A stretch of DNA of 8,585 bases, from NCBI GenBank assembly GCA_005888955.1, contig VBCS01000214.1, forward strand, positions 1,242-9,826. Direction: 5' to 3'. The stretch is from Betaproteobacteria bacterium. Lineage in GTDB: Bacteria; Pseudomonadota; Gammaproteobacteria; Burkholderiales; Casimicrobiaceae. Position numbers and translations under genes: made by a program. Shown in pieces: positions 1 through 6,492 of the stretch. Below the pieces are notes generated by a model. It was not told where the DNA came from and searched no databases. It was given only the letters and a program-made list of their open reading frames with translations. Each line of letters starts with the position of its first letter. Positions within the stretch are counted from its first letter, which is position 1.

Positions 1-535
1 CGCCGACGGCGACGAAGATCGCGTCGATCGGCCCCTGCTGCTGGCGCAGGATCTCCATGCCAACCGTACCCTGACCGGCGATCACGTCGGGGTCGTCGTA
101 GGGATGCACGAACACCGCGTGTGTCGAACGGGCAAGCGCGACCGCGCGCGTGTACGCTTCGCTGTACGAGTCGCCATGAAGCACGACTTTTGCACCGCGC
201 GCCTCGACCGCGTGGATTTTGATCGACGGCGTCGTGACCGGCATGACGATGGTCGCCTGGCAACCGAGCCGTTGCGCCGCCAGCGCCACGCCCTGGGCGT
301 GGTTGCCGGCCGAAGCAGCGACCACGCCGCGGGCGCGCTCAGCGGCCGAGAGATGCGCCATCTTGTTGTACGCCCCGCGCAGCTTGAACGAGAACACCGG
401 CTGCTGATCTTCACGCTTGAGCAGCACCCGGTTGCCGAGCCGCGCGGACAGCGTCGGAGCGAGCTCGAGCGGCGACTCGATGGCGACGTCGTAGACCCGG
501 GCCGTGAGAATCTTCTTGAGATAGTCGACGGGCAT
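1..535 (-). CDS. ilvA: Threonine ammonia-lyase (threonine deaminase), N-terminal part, cut by window edge
   Basis: PLP-dependent enzyme that converts L-threonine to 2-oxobutanoate and ammonia, the first step toward isoleucine; cytosolic. The first 178 residues are visible, beginning MPVDYLKKILTARVYDVA, which is the typical start of the biosynthetic enzyme. SFKLRGAYNK carries the lysine that forms the Schiff base with PLP (K51), and SAGNHAQG (about residues 75-82) is the PLP-phosphate/substrate-binding loop of fold-type II enzymes. VHPYDDPDVIAGQGT (about 143-157) is a further conserved block. The C-terminal half of the catalytic domain and any ACT regulatory domain lie outside the window, so isoleucine feedback control cannot be judged. 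I chose the ATG at 535 because it matches the family start. An in-frame ATG at 571 would add 12 residues that do not look family-like. The gene is divergent from ppx across 123 bases. Identification is firm. Confidence 0.95.
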   Translation of the reverse strand, partial: MPVDYLKKILTARVYDVAIESPLELAPTLSARLGNRVLLKREDQQPVFSFKLRGAYNKMAHLSAAERARGVVAASAGNHAQGVALAAQRLGCQATIVMPVTTPSIKIHAVEARGAKVVLHGDSYSEAYTRAVALARSTHAVFVHPYDDPDVIAGQGTVGMEILRQQQGPIDAIFVAVG

Positions 536-658
536 CGGATGCTCAATCGGAATGCGCAAGCACGAAAGCATCGAGCGTAGCAGAAACGTTGCGGACGCCA
601 AAGGCGCTGCCGCGAGGCTTTTCTGTTAGCCTTGGCCATCCGCCGCCGTAGGACATTC

Positions 659-2305
659 GTGTCCACCACGCCCGCCGCCACGCTCGCCGTCGTCGACCTG
701 GGCTCGAACAGCTTCCGGCTCGAGATCGGTCGCGTCGAAGGCGATCAGATCTACCGGCTCGACACCTGGCGCGAAACGCTGCGCTTCGGCGCCGGCCTCG
801 ATGCACAGGGTCGCATCAAAACCTCGGCGATGAAGGCCGCGCTTCAATGCCTCGCGCGCTTCCGCGAACGGCTCGCCGGCTTGCACCCGTCGGCGGTGCG
901 CGCAGTCGCGACCAATACGTTTCGCGTGGCAAAAAACGCACGCGAGTTTCTGCCGCAGGCCGAGCACGCCCTTGGATTCCCGATCGACGTCATCGGCGGG
1001 CACGAAGAAGCGCGCCTGATTTATCTCGGCGTCGCGCACGAGCTGCCGCGCTCGCTCGAGCCACGGTTGGTCGTCGACATCGGCGGGGGGTCGACCGAGT
1101 TCATCATCGGTCGCGGGCTCGAGCCCGAGCGCCTCGAATCCCTCAAGATCGGCTGCGTCGGTGTGACACAGCGGTTTTTCCCGGAGGGACGGCTTACCGC
1201 CGAAGGGTTCGAAGGCGCGGAAACCGCAGCCCGCGTCGAGATCGAGCCGATCGCCCGCGAGTTCGGCCCGGGTCATTGGCGCGAGGCTTACGCTTCGTCG
1301 GGCACCGCGGCGGCGCTCGCGGAAATCCTCGAGCAGAACGGCTTCTCCAGCGGCGGCATCACGCCCGCCGGCCTCGCGCGGCTCAAGAAGCGGATGCTCG
1401 CGGCGCGGCACGTCGGGCGCCTGTCGCTGCACGCGCTCAAGCCCGAGCGCGCCCCCGTACTGGCCGGGGGCCTGGCGATCATGGCCGCGGCCGTCGCCGA
1501 GCTCGGGATCGACCGGATCGATCCCGTCGGCGGCGCGCTACGTCTCGGCGTGCTCTACGACCTCCTCGGCCGAACCATCGACGCGGACGTGCGCGGCGTC
1601 ACCGTGGCGCGCTTCGTCGACCGCTACTCGATCGACCGCGCGCACGCCGCCCGCGTTGCGGCGCTGGCCGTAGTGCTGTTTCGCCGTGCCCTGCCGGGCG
1701 CGAATGCCGAGAGCGTCCAATTGCTGCGATGGGCCGCCACGCTGCACGAGATCGGCATGTCGGTTTCGCACATCGGCTTCCACAAGCACGGCGCGTACAT
1801 CCTCCAGCACGCCGACATGCCGGGGTTTTCCTCCGGAGAGCAGAGCCGCCTCGCACTGCTGGTTTTCGGCTGCCGCGGCGGCCTGGCTAAGGTGGAGGCC
1901 GCTCTGGACGACAGCCCGATGCGCGTACAACTGCTCGCGCTTCGCCTCGCGGTGCTGTTCCACCATGCGCGTGCGGCCATCGCGCTGCCGCGCAGTGGGA
2001 AGCGTTGGGGTATCCCTGGAAATCTCCGCACAGGTGATGTGTTTGCTCTTATCGGCCGGTCCCGGGGCGCGCGCGACCGAGCTGAAAACTCAAACGAAAT
2101 CGGGACCGATGGCGACCTTCAATACGACCGCAGCGTTGCCGTCGCGCACGCGATTGGAGAGCCACCAGACCGCGCCCTTGCGCATGCTCCAGGGCAGCTC
2201 CTCGCCGGCGAGCAGAAACGCAGCGACCTCGCCCAACGTCGGTTGATGGCCGACGATGAGCACCGGTTCGCGCCCGTCGGGCCAGCCCGCGGCAGCCAGG
2301 ACTGA
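659..2305 (+). CDS. ppx: Exopolyphosphatase (Ppx/GppA family) with a disrupted 3' end
   Basis: Ppx removes terminal phosphate from polyphosphate, opposing Ppk. The ASKHA-fold N-terminal domains are complete: phosphate-1 motif DLGSNSFRL (about residues 13-21), GHEEARLIYLG with the catalytic-glutamate region (about 114-124), phosphate-2 motif DIGGGSTEF (about 140-148) and APVLAGGLAIM (about 265-275). The C-terminal HD-like domain is also clear (LHEIGMSVSHIGFHKHGAYIL, then MPGFSSGEQ). The family match stops at HHARAAIALPR, near base 1993. From there the frame reads unrelated sequence to a TGA at 2303-2305 and runs antisense over sixA for 216 bases. The expected C-terminus, AQWEALGYPWKSPHR, lies at 1990-2037 in another frame, so a deletion of length 3n+1 is inferred. 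I prefer the GTG at 659, which has AGGAC just upstream, to the TTG at 632, which would add nine Arg-rich residues. The gene may encode a reduced-activity protein or be a pseudogene. Confidence 0.85.
   Translation: MSTTPAATLAVVDLGSNSFRLEIGRVEGDQIYRLDTWRETLRFGAGLDAQGRIKTSAMKAALQCLARFRERLAGLHPSAVRAVATNTFRVAKNAREFLPQAEHALGFPIDVIGGHEEARLIYLGVAHELPRSLEPRLVVDIGGGSTEFIIGRGLEPERLESLKIGCVGVTQRFFPEGRLTAEGFEGAETAARVEIEPIAREFGPGHWREAYASSGTAAALAEILEQNGFSSGGITPAGLARLKKRMLAARHVGRLSLHALKPERAPVLAGGLAIMAAAVAELGIDRIDPVGGALRLGVLYDLLGRTIDADVRGVTVARFVDRYSIDRAHAARVAALAVVLFRRALPGANAESVQLLRWAATLHEIGMSVSHIGFHKHGAYILQHADMPGFSSGEQSRLALLVFGCRGGLAKVEAALDDSPMRVQLLALRLAVLFHHARAAIALPRSGKRWGIPGNLRTGDVFALIGRSRGARDRAENSNEIGTDGDLQYDRSVAVAHAIGEPPDRALAHAPGQLLAGEQKRSDLAQRRLMADDEHRFAPVGPARGSQD
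1990..2037 (+). pseudogene. ppx: Out-of-frame remnant of the ppx C-terminus
   Basis: These bases read AQWEALGYPWKSPHR followed by TGA. I recognise this as the usual end of proteobacterial Ppx, which closes with an 'EW..LGY.W'-type stretch. It is in a different frame from the main ppx frame (offset by two bases), and the two overlap at the CCGCGC around 1988-1993. About 30 residues that normally lie between 'IALPR' and this end are absent. The reading depends on remembered family sequence, not on an alignment. Confidence 0.6.
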
Positions 2306-2542
2306 CTGAACCGTCGCCCCGGGTCCGAGCTCGGGCACGACCCGGAACTTGCGCTTGAGCGCGAGCGCAGTTTGCTGCGCGCGATCGGCAGGGCTGACCA
2401 GGATGCGCGTCGTATCGGGCAGATGACCGTCGAGCCAGCCTGCAATGCGCTCGGCCTGCTTGCTGCCCTTGGCGGTCAATCGCCGTCCGAGATCGGGCTC
2501 GCCAGTCTCCGCTTCGGCATGGCGCCAGAGAATGAGGTCCAT
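2090..2542 (-). CDS. sixA: Phosphohistidine phosphatase SixA, histidine phosphatase superfamily
   Basis: Small cytosolic phosphatase (150 residues; E. coli SixA is about 160) that removes phosphate from phosphohistidine, for example on HPt domains or the nitrogen-related PTS. The catalytic RHAE motif lies at residues 7-10, with H8 as the phospho-acceptor. SPADRAQQTA (50-59) supplies the conserved arginine (R54), and IVGHQPTLGE (96-105) holds the second catalytic histidine, H99. The ATG at 2542 sits one base after the ppk stop codon. A GGAG lies about 12 bases upstream, too far for a good ribosome-binding site, so translation is probably coupled to ppk. The open frame continues upstream to 2818, but that part is a shadow of ppk. 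This is the last gene of the five-gene minus-strand run and it converges on ppx. The family is firm; the specific target is not shown. Confidence 0.9.
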   Translation of the reverse strand: MDLILWRHAEAETGEPDLGRRLTAKGSKQAERIAGWLDGHLPDTTRILVSPADRAQQTALALKRKFRVVPELGPGATVQSVLAAAGWPDGREPVLIVGHQPTLGEVAAFLLAGEELPWSMRKGAVWWLSNRVRDGNAAVVLKVAIGPDFV

Positions 2543-2543
2543 C

Positions 2544-4736
2544 CTACGAGTCGGCTCCGGCCTTGTCTGCCATGCGTTCCAGCAGCTCGGCTTGCGCGGA
2601 CGAGGGCTGAGTTCGGGGCCGCGGCATCGCCCGTGCATAACTCGCGTCAGCATCGAGATCCCAGGCGTCGCGGCTGTCGCCGAGATAGGGCTTGAGGCCC
2701 TCGTCGATGACGCGCACCTTGAGCGCCGGATCGAGCACGGGGAACGCGACCTCGATCCGCCGGAAAAGGTTTCGACCCATCCAGTCGGCGCTGGAGAGGT
2801 ACACATCGTCGGCGCCATTGTTGTCGAACCACCAGATGCGACTGTGCTCGAGAAAGCGGCCGACGATCGAGCGCACGCGAATGTTGTCGGAGACCCCCTT
2901 CACGCCCGGCCGCAGCGCGCAAGCGCCGCGCACGATGAGATCGATGCTGACGCCCGCCTGCGACGCGGCATACAACGCCTTGATCACCGCTTCCTCGAGC
3001 AAGGCATTCATCTTGGCCACGATGCGCGCACGCTTGCCCTCCCGGGCATGGCGCGTCTCGCGGCGGATCGCCTCGAGCAGGTGCCGATGCATCGTGAAGG
3101 GCGCGAGCCAGAGGCGCTTCAGCCTGTTCGCCTTGGCGAGGCTCGTGATGTGCAGGAAGACTTCCTGGACGTCCGCGCAGATCTCGGGATGCGCGGTAAG
3201 CAGCCCGAAATCCGTGTACGTGCGCGCCGTGCGCGGATGGTAGTTGCCGGTTCCGAGATGTGCGTACGGCTGCAGCCGGGACTCGCCCGTCGCGTCCTTC
3301 TCCCGGCGCAGCAGCAGGGCGAGCTTGGCGTGCGTCTTCAGGCCGAATACGCCGTAGACGACCTGCGCGCCCGTCTGCTCGAGCCTCTCCGCCCAGTTGA
3401 TATTCGCCTCCTCGTCGAAGCGCGCCATCAACTCGACGACCACCGTCACTTCCTTGCCGCGACGAGCGGCATCGATCAGCGCTTCCATCAGCACCGAGTT
3501 GACGCCGGTGCGGTAGACAGTCTGCTTGATCGCGACCACGTCGGGGTCGTTGGTGGCCTTGCGGATGAACTCGACGACCGGCTCAAATGACTGGTACGGA
3601 TGGTGGAGCAGGATGTCGTGCTGGCGGATCGCCGCGAAGAGATCGGGCGTATCGCGCAGACGGTGGGGCATTCCAGGCAGGAACGGCGCGTACTCGAGCT
3701 TGTCGACGTCGACCTGCTCGATCAGGGCCGACATCCGCGCGAGGTTGACCGGCCCTTCGCAGCGATAGAGATCGAAGTCCTGCAACTCGAACTGCTGCAA
3801 CAGGAAGGCCGCCAGGTGCTGCGGGCAGTGCGCAGCGACTTCGAGGCGCACGGCAAGGCCGAACTGGCGTTGCGGCAATTCACCCTCGAGCGCCTGCCGC
3901 AAGTTCTTGACTTCTTCCTCGTCGATCCAGAGGTCGGCGTCTCGCGTGACGCGGAATTGCGAGTAATTGATCACGTCGCGCCCGGAAAACAATTCGTGCA
4001 GGTGCGCGTGGATGACCGAGGACAACAGCACGAAGGTGTTCTCAGCGCCCGCGACTTCGGGCGGCATACGGATCACGCGCGGCACTACGCGCGGCGCCTT
4101 GACGATGGCGACGCTCGTTTCGCGTCCAAACGCGTCGCGTCCGGAAAGCTCGACAATGAAGTTGAGGCTCTTGTTGACGACCTGCGGGAACGGGTGGGCC
4201 GGATCGAGTCCGATCGGCGTGAGCAATGGCCGGACCTCGCGCTGGAAATAGTCGGCTACCCAGGCGCGCTGCGCGGCGTTGCGTTCGGCGCTGCGCAGCA
4301 TGCGCACTCCCGAGGCGGTCAGCGCCGGCAGGATCTGCTCATTGAGCGTTCGATACATCGCGGCGACCAGCGCCTGCGCGCCCAGGCCGATTTCGCCGAT
4401 ATGGGTCTTTAGCTCGTGCAATGTCGTGCCGACCATCGGTGCCTTGACGCGCAGCTGCTCGCGCAGCCCCGCGACGCGGATCTCGAAGAATTCATCCAGA
4501 TTGCTGCTGACGATACACAGGAAACGCAGCCGCTCGAGCAGCGGGACCGCAGGGTCTTGGGCGAGGGCGAGCACGCGGTGGTTGAAGGCGAGCAATGACA
4601 GTTCGCGATTGATCGGCAGCGCGTCGCGTTCTTCCATTGTTCGATGCACTGCCGCCGGCGCTCCGGCCGAAGTTGCCGTCGACGCCGCGGCTGAGGGCAA
4701 GGCCGCGCCAGTATGGGAGTCGCTTGTGTCAACCAT
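2544..4736 (-). CDS. ppk1: Polyphosphate kinase Ppk1
   Basis: Reversibly transfers the ATP gamma-phosphate to inorganic polyphosphate; usually membrane-associated. The 730 residues show all four Ppk1 domains: N-terminal PINRELSLLAFNHRVLALA and SSNLDEFFEIRVAGL (about 77-91, adenine-binding Asn79), the middle domain, and two phospholipase D-like catalytic domains. H469 in GLKTHAKLALLL is the autophosphorylated histidine, and H631 in GRFLEHSRIWWF is the second catalytic histidine. LGTGNYHPRTARTYTDFGL (about 494-512) lies at the active site. The first 33 residues are Ala/Ser/Thr-rich and have no counterpart in typical homologues. An ATG at 4637 (MEERDALPINREL) would remove them, and neither start has a clear ribosome-binding site. 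The gene begins 15 bases after the dnaQ stop and ends 1 base before sixA. No break or missing catalytic residue is seen. Confidence 0.97.
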   Translation of the reverse strand: MVDTSDSHTGAALPSAAASTATSAGAPAAVHRTMEERDALPINRELSLLAFNHRVLALAQDPAVPLLERLRFLCIVSSNLDEFFEIRVAGLREQLRVKAPMVGTTLHELKTHIGEIGLGAQALVAAMYRTLNEQILPALTASGVRMLRSAERNAAQRAWVADYFQREVRPLLTPIGLDPAHPFPQVVNKSLNFIVELSGRDAFGRETSVAIVKAPRVVPRVIRMPPEVAGAENTFVLLSSVIHAHLHELFSGRDVINYSQFRVTRDADLWIDEEEVKNLRQALEGELPQRQFGLAVRLEVAAHCPQHLAAFLLQQFELQDFDLYRCEGPVNLARMSALIEQVDVDKLEYAPFLPGMPHRLRDTPDLFAAIRQHDILLHHPYQSFEPVVEFIRKATNDPDVVAIKQTVYRTGVNSVLMEALIDAARRGKEVTVVVELMARFDEEANINWAERLEQTGAQVVYGVFGLKTHAKLALLLRREKDATGESRLQPYAHLGTGNYHPRTARTYTDFGLLTAHPEICADVQEVFLHITSLAKANRLKRLWLAPFTMHRHLLEAIRRETRHAREGKRARIVAKMNALLEEAVIKALYAASQAGVSIDLIVRGACALRPGVKGVSDNIRVRSIVGRFLEHSRIWWFDNNGADDVYLSSADWMGRNLFRRIEVAFPVLDPALKVRVIDEGLKPYLGDSRDAWDLDADASYARAMPRPRTQPSSAQAELLERMADKAGADS

Positions 4737-4751
4737 GTTACGAAAGCCGCA

Positions 4752-5480
4752 TCATCCGGTCTGCAGTGCCGGAAAGTTGGCAAATTCGAGCGCGAGCCAT
4801 AGGCAACGGCCCCGGGCCTCGCGATCAAGCTCGGTGAGATACGCCCGGTGTGCAGCAAGCTCTTCGGCCAGCGGCTCGAGCACGCGGATCGGCGGGGGCA
4901 GCGCGGCACCAGCCTGCGCACTCGCGGCCGGCGCCGGAACAGTGATATCGATCGTCAGCGACTCCTGCCCGCGCGTCATCGCCAGGTAAACCTCCGCCAG
5001 CAACCGTGCATCGAGCAGCGCGCCGTGCAGCGTCCGCTGCGCGTTCGCGATCCGGAAGCGCTCGCACAATGCATCGAGGCTGTTCTTCTTGCCCGGAAAT
5101 TGCTCGCGCGCCAGCGCGAGCGTGTCGATGACCTCGGCGCAGACTCCCGCCGACGACGGCAGCTCCAGACGCCTGAGCTCGTCGTCGAGGAAGGCGAGGT
5201 CGAAAGGCGCGTTGTGAATGATCCACCGCGCGCCGCCGGCGAAATCGATGAATTCCCGCGCAATGTCGCCGAATCGCGGCTTTTCCCTCAGGGCCTCCCA
5301 GGTCAGGCCGTGCACATCGGTTGCTCCAGCGTCGATTTCGCGTTCGGGGTTGACGTAAAAGTGAACGCTCCTGCCCGTCAGACGGCGATCGACGACCTCG
5401 ACGGCCGCGATCTCGATAATGCGATGGCCCAGCTTGGGATCGAGTCCCGTCGTTTCGGTGTCGAGGATGATGTAACGCAT
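4752..5480 (-). CDS. dnaQ: DNA polymerase III epsilon subunit, 3'-5' proofreading exonuclease
   Basis: Proofreading subunit of the replicative polymerase core, binding the alpha subunit. At 242 residues it matches the usual length (E. coli 243). The DEDDh exonuclease signature is complete: ExoI ILDTETTGLD with D7 and E9, ExoII HNAPFDLAFLDDEL with D94, ExoIII LHGALLDARLLAEVYL with H152 and D157. QESLTI (172-177) sits where E. coli has the weak beta-clamp-binding QTSMAF. An Ala/Pro-rich linker (182-197) leads to the C-terminal alpha-binding segment EELAAHRAYLTELD...RCLW. The protein then runs about 14 residues past the CLW that nearly ends E. coli epsilon. The ATG at 5480 is preceded by GAAGG at short spacing. 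The PP2C gene lies 66 bases upstream and ppk begins 15 bases downstream, so co-transcription is likely. The common neighbour rnhA is not adjacent. Confidence 0.96.
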   Translation of the reverse strand: MRYIILDTETTGLDPKLGHRIIEIAAVEVVDRRLTGRSVHFYVNPEREIDAGATDVHGLTWEALREKPRFGDIAREFIDFAGGARWIIHNAPFDLAFLDDELRRLELPSSAGVCAEVIDTLALAREQFPGKKNSLDALCERFRIANAQRTLHGALLDARLLAEVYLAMTRGQESLTIDITVPAPAASAQAGAALPPPIRVLEPLAEELAAHRAYLTELDREARGRCLWLALEFANFPALQTG

Positions 5481-5546
5481 GAACCTTCGGTCAGAGACGA
5501 CCCGCCGGGCGGCAGAGACTTCGCGCGAATCGCTTCCGTCCCTATT

Positions 5547-6467
5547 CTACCGCCGGTAGCGCTTGATGGTGGCCTGGATTTCGGCAATCGCGCGCTCGAT
5601 CTCGTCGTCGGTCAGGTCGCGCTGCGCGCCCTTGCGGTCGGTGAGCGTAAGCGTGCGATCGATCTCGGTCTGGAATTCGCCCAGACCGAGAGTCTCGGTG
5701 ATCGTCGTGGTCGGCTCGTCGGCTAGTGTCTCCGGCCCCCAACGCACGACGATCACCGAAAGGTTGTCGCCTTCGGGTCCGCCCCGCAACTCGGCTTCGC
5801 GCATCAGCGTCGGCGAGGACTTGAGGATCGGCGTCCCGGTCAGCGCCCGCGCGATCTCTTCCTGGGGATAGACGCTCCACAAGCCGTCGGTGCACAGGAC
5901 GATCAGGTCGCCGTTGCGCAGCGGCGTACGGCGCGACAGGTCGATGACGGGATCGACCAAGCCGCCCAGGCAACTGAAGATCTTGTTGCGGTCGGGGTGA
6001 TCGACTACCTCGTTCGCGCCGATGATCCCCTGGTCGACGAGGTATTGCACCTTCGAGTGATCCTTGGTCTGCCCAATCAACCCGCCTTGGCGGAACAGGT
6101 ACAGTCTCGAATCGCCGACGTGCGCCCAGTACGCGTAATTGGACTGGATCACGCAAGCGACGCAGGTCGTGCGCGGCGTCTCCAGCATTGAGAACTGGTT
6201 GGCGTAGGAGCCGAGAGCCTGGTGCGCGCGCAGCATCGAGTCCTGCAGGAACTTGAGCGGGTTCTTGAGCGTCGGTTTCGCCTCTTGCTGGAAGCGCTCG
6301 ATGAACAGCCGCACCGCGATCTGCGCCGCGATCTCCCCGCCGACGTGACCGCCCATGCCGTCGGCCACCACGAGCAGCAGCGTATCGCGGCTGTAGGTGT
6401 ACGCGAGCCGGTCCTGATTGACCTTGCGCTGCCCCTTGCGGCTCTCCTGGAAGATCGTGAAGCGCAC
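5547..6467 (-). CDS. PP2C-family Ser/Thr protein phosphatase
   Basis: Metal-dependent phosphatase, probably the eraser for the Hanks-type kinase encoded immediately upstream. PP2C motifs appear in order: KVNQDR (15-20), VADGMGGHVGGEIAA (34-48) with metal-binding D36, PRTTCVACV (98-106), WAHVGDSRLYLFRQG (114-128) with D119, DHSKV (136-140), LCTDGLW (191-197) with D194, and GGPEGDNLSVIVVRW (229-243) with D234-N235. The core ends near residue 245. A tail of about 60 residues follows, rich in Thr then charged, with no membrane segment. The start is a GTG at 6467, set by GGGGA five bases upstream, the clearest ribosome-binding site in the window. The protein begins MRFTIFQESRKGQRK. It lies 25 bases after the kinase stop. 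The family is firm; the substrate is inferred from position. Confidence 0.92.
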   Translation of the reverse strand: MRFTIFQESRKGQRKVNQDRLAYTYSRDTLLLVVADGMGGHVGGEIAAQIAVRLFIERFQQEAKPTLKNPLKFLQDSMLRAHQALGSYANQFSMLETPRTTCVACVIQSNYAYWAHVGDSRLYLFRQGGLIGQTKDHSKVQYLVDQGIIGANEVVDHPDRNKIFSCLGGLVDPVIDLSRRTPLRNGDLIVLCTDGLWSVYPQEEIARALTGTPILKSSPTLMREAELRGGPEGDNLSVIVVRWGPETLADEPTTTITETLGLGEFQTEIDRTLTLTDRKGAQRDLTDDEIERAIAEIQATIKRYRR

Positions 6468-6492
6468 GAAGTTCCCCGATACTTCGAGCCCG

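Noticed and set aside
104..580. Plus-strand open frame of 158 codons
   Set aside because: It is antisense to ilvA, its Arg-rich composition is typical of a shadow frame in GC-rich DNA, and the ilvA frame carries clear motifs.
536..658. Promoter boxes in the ilvA/ppx divergent gap
   Set aside because: Only weak matches are seen, for example TTGGCG and TACGCT with a 16-base spacer on the minus strand. None is good enough to annotate.
1114..1127. Fourteen-base perfect palindrome with a CTCGAG centre
   Set aside because: It lies inside ppx coding sequence, and about one such palindrome per window of this size is expected by chance in GC-rich DNA.
2052..2080. GC-rich stem between ppx and sixA as an intrinsic terminator
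   Set aside because: The pairing is short and broken (CGGTC/GACCG with a 13-base loop) and no T-run follows in either direction.
2445..3590. Plus-strand open frame of 381 codons
   Set aside because: It is antisense to ppk1 and sixA, shows no recognisable domain, and its opposite strand carries the catalytic motifs of both enzymes.
5547..5559. CTACC/GGTAG hairpin at the end of the PP2C gene
   Set aside because: The stem is five base pairs with a three-base loop overlapping the stop codon, with no T-run; it is too weak to be called a terminator.
4848..5726. Plus-strand open frame of 292 codons
   Set aside because: It is antisense to dnaQ and the PP2C gene, crosses two real genes and the gap between them, and has no family features.
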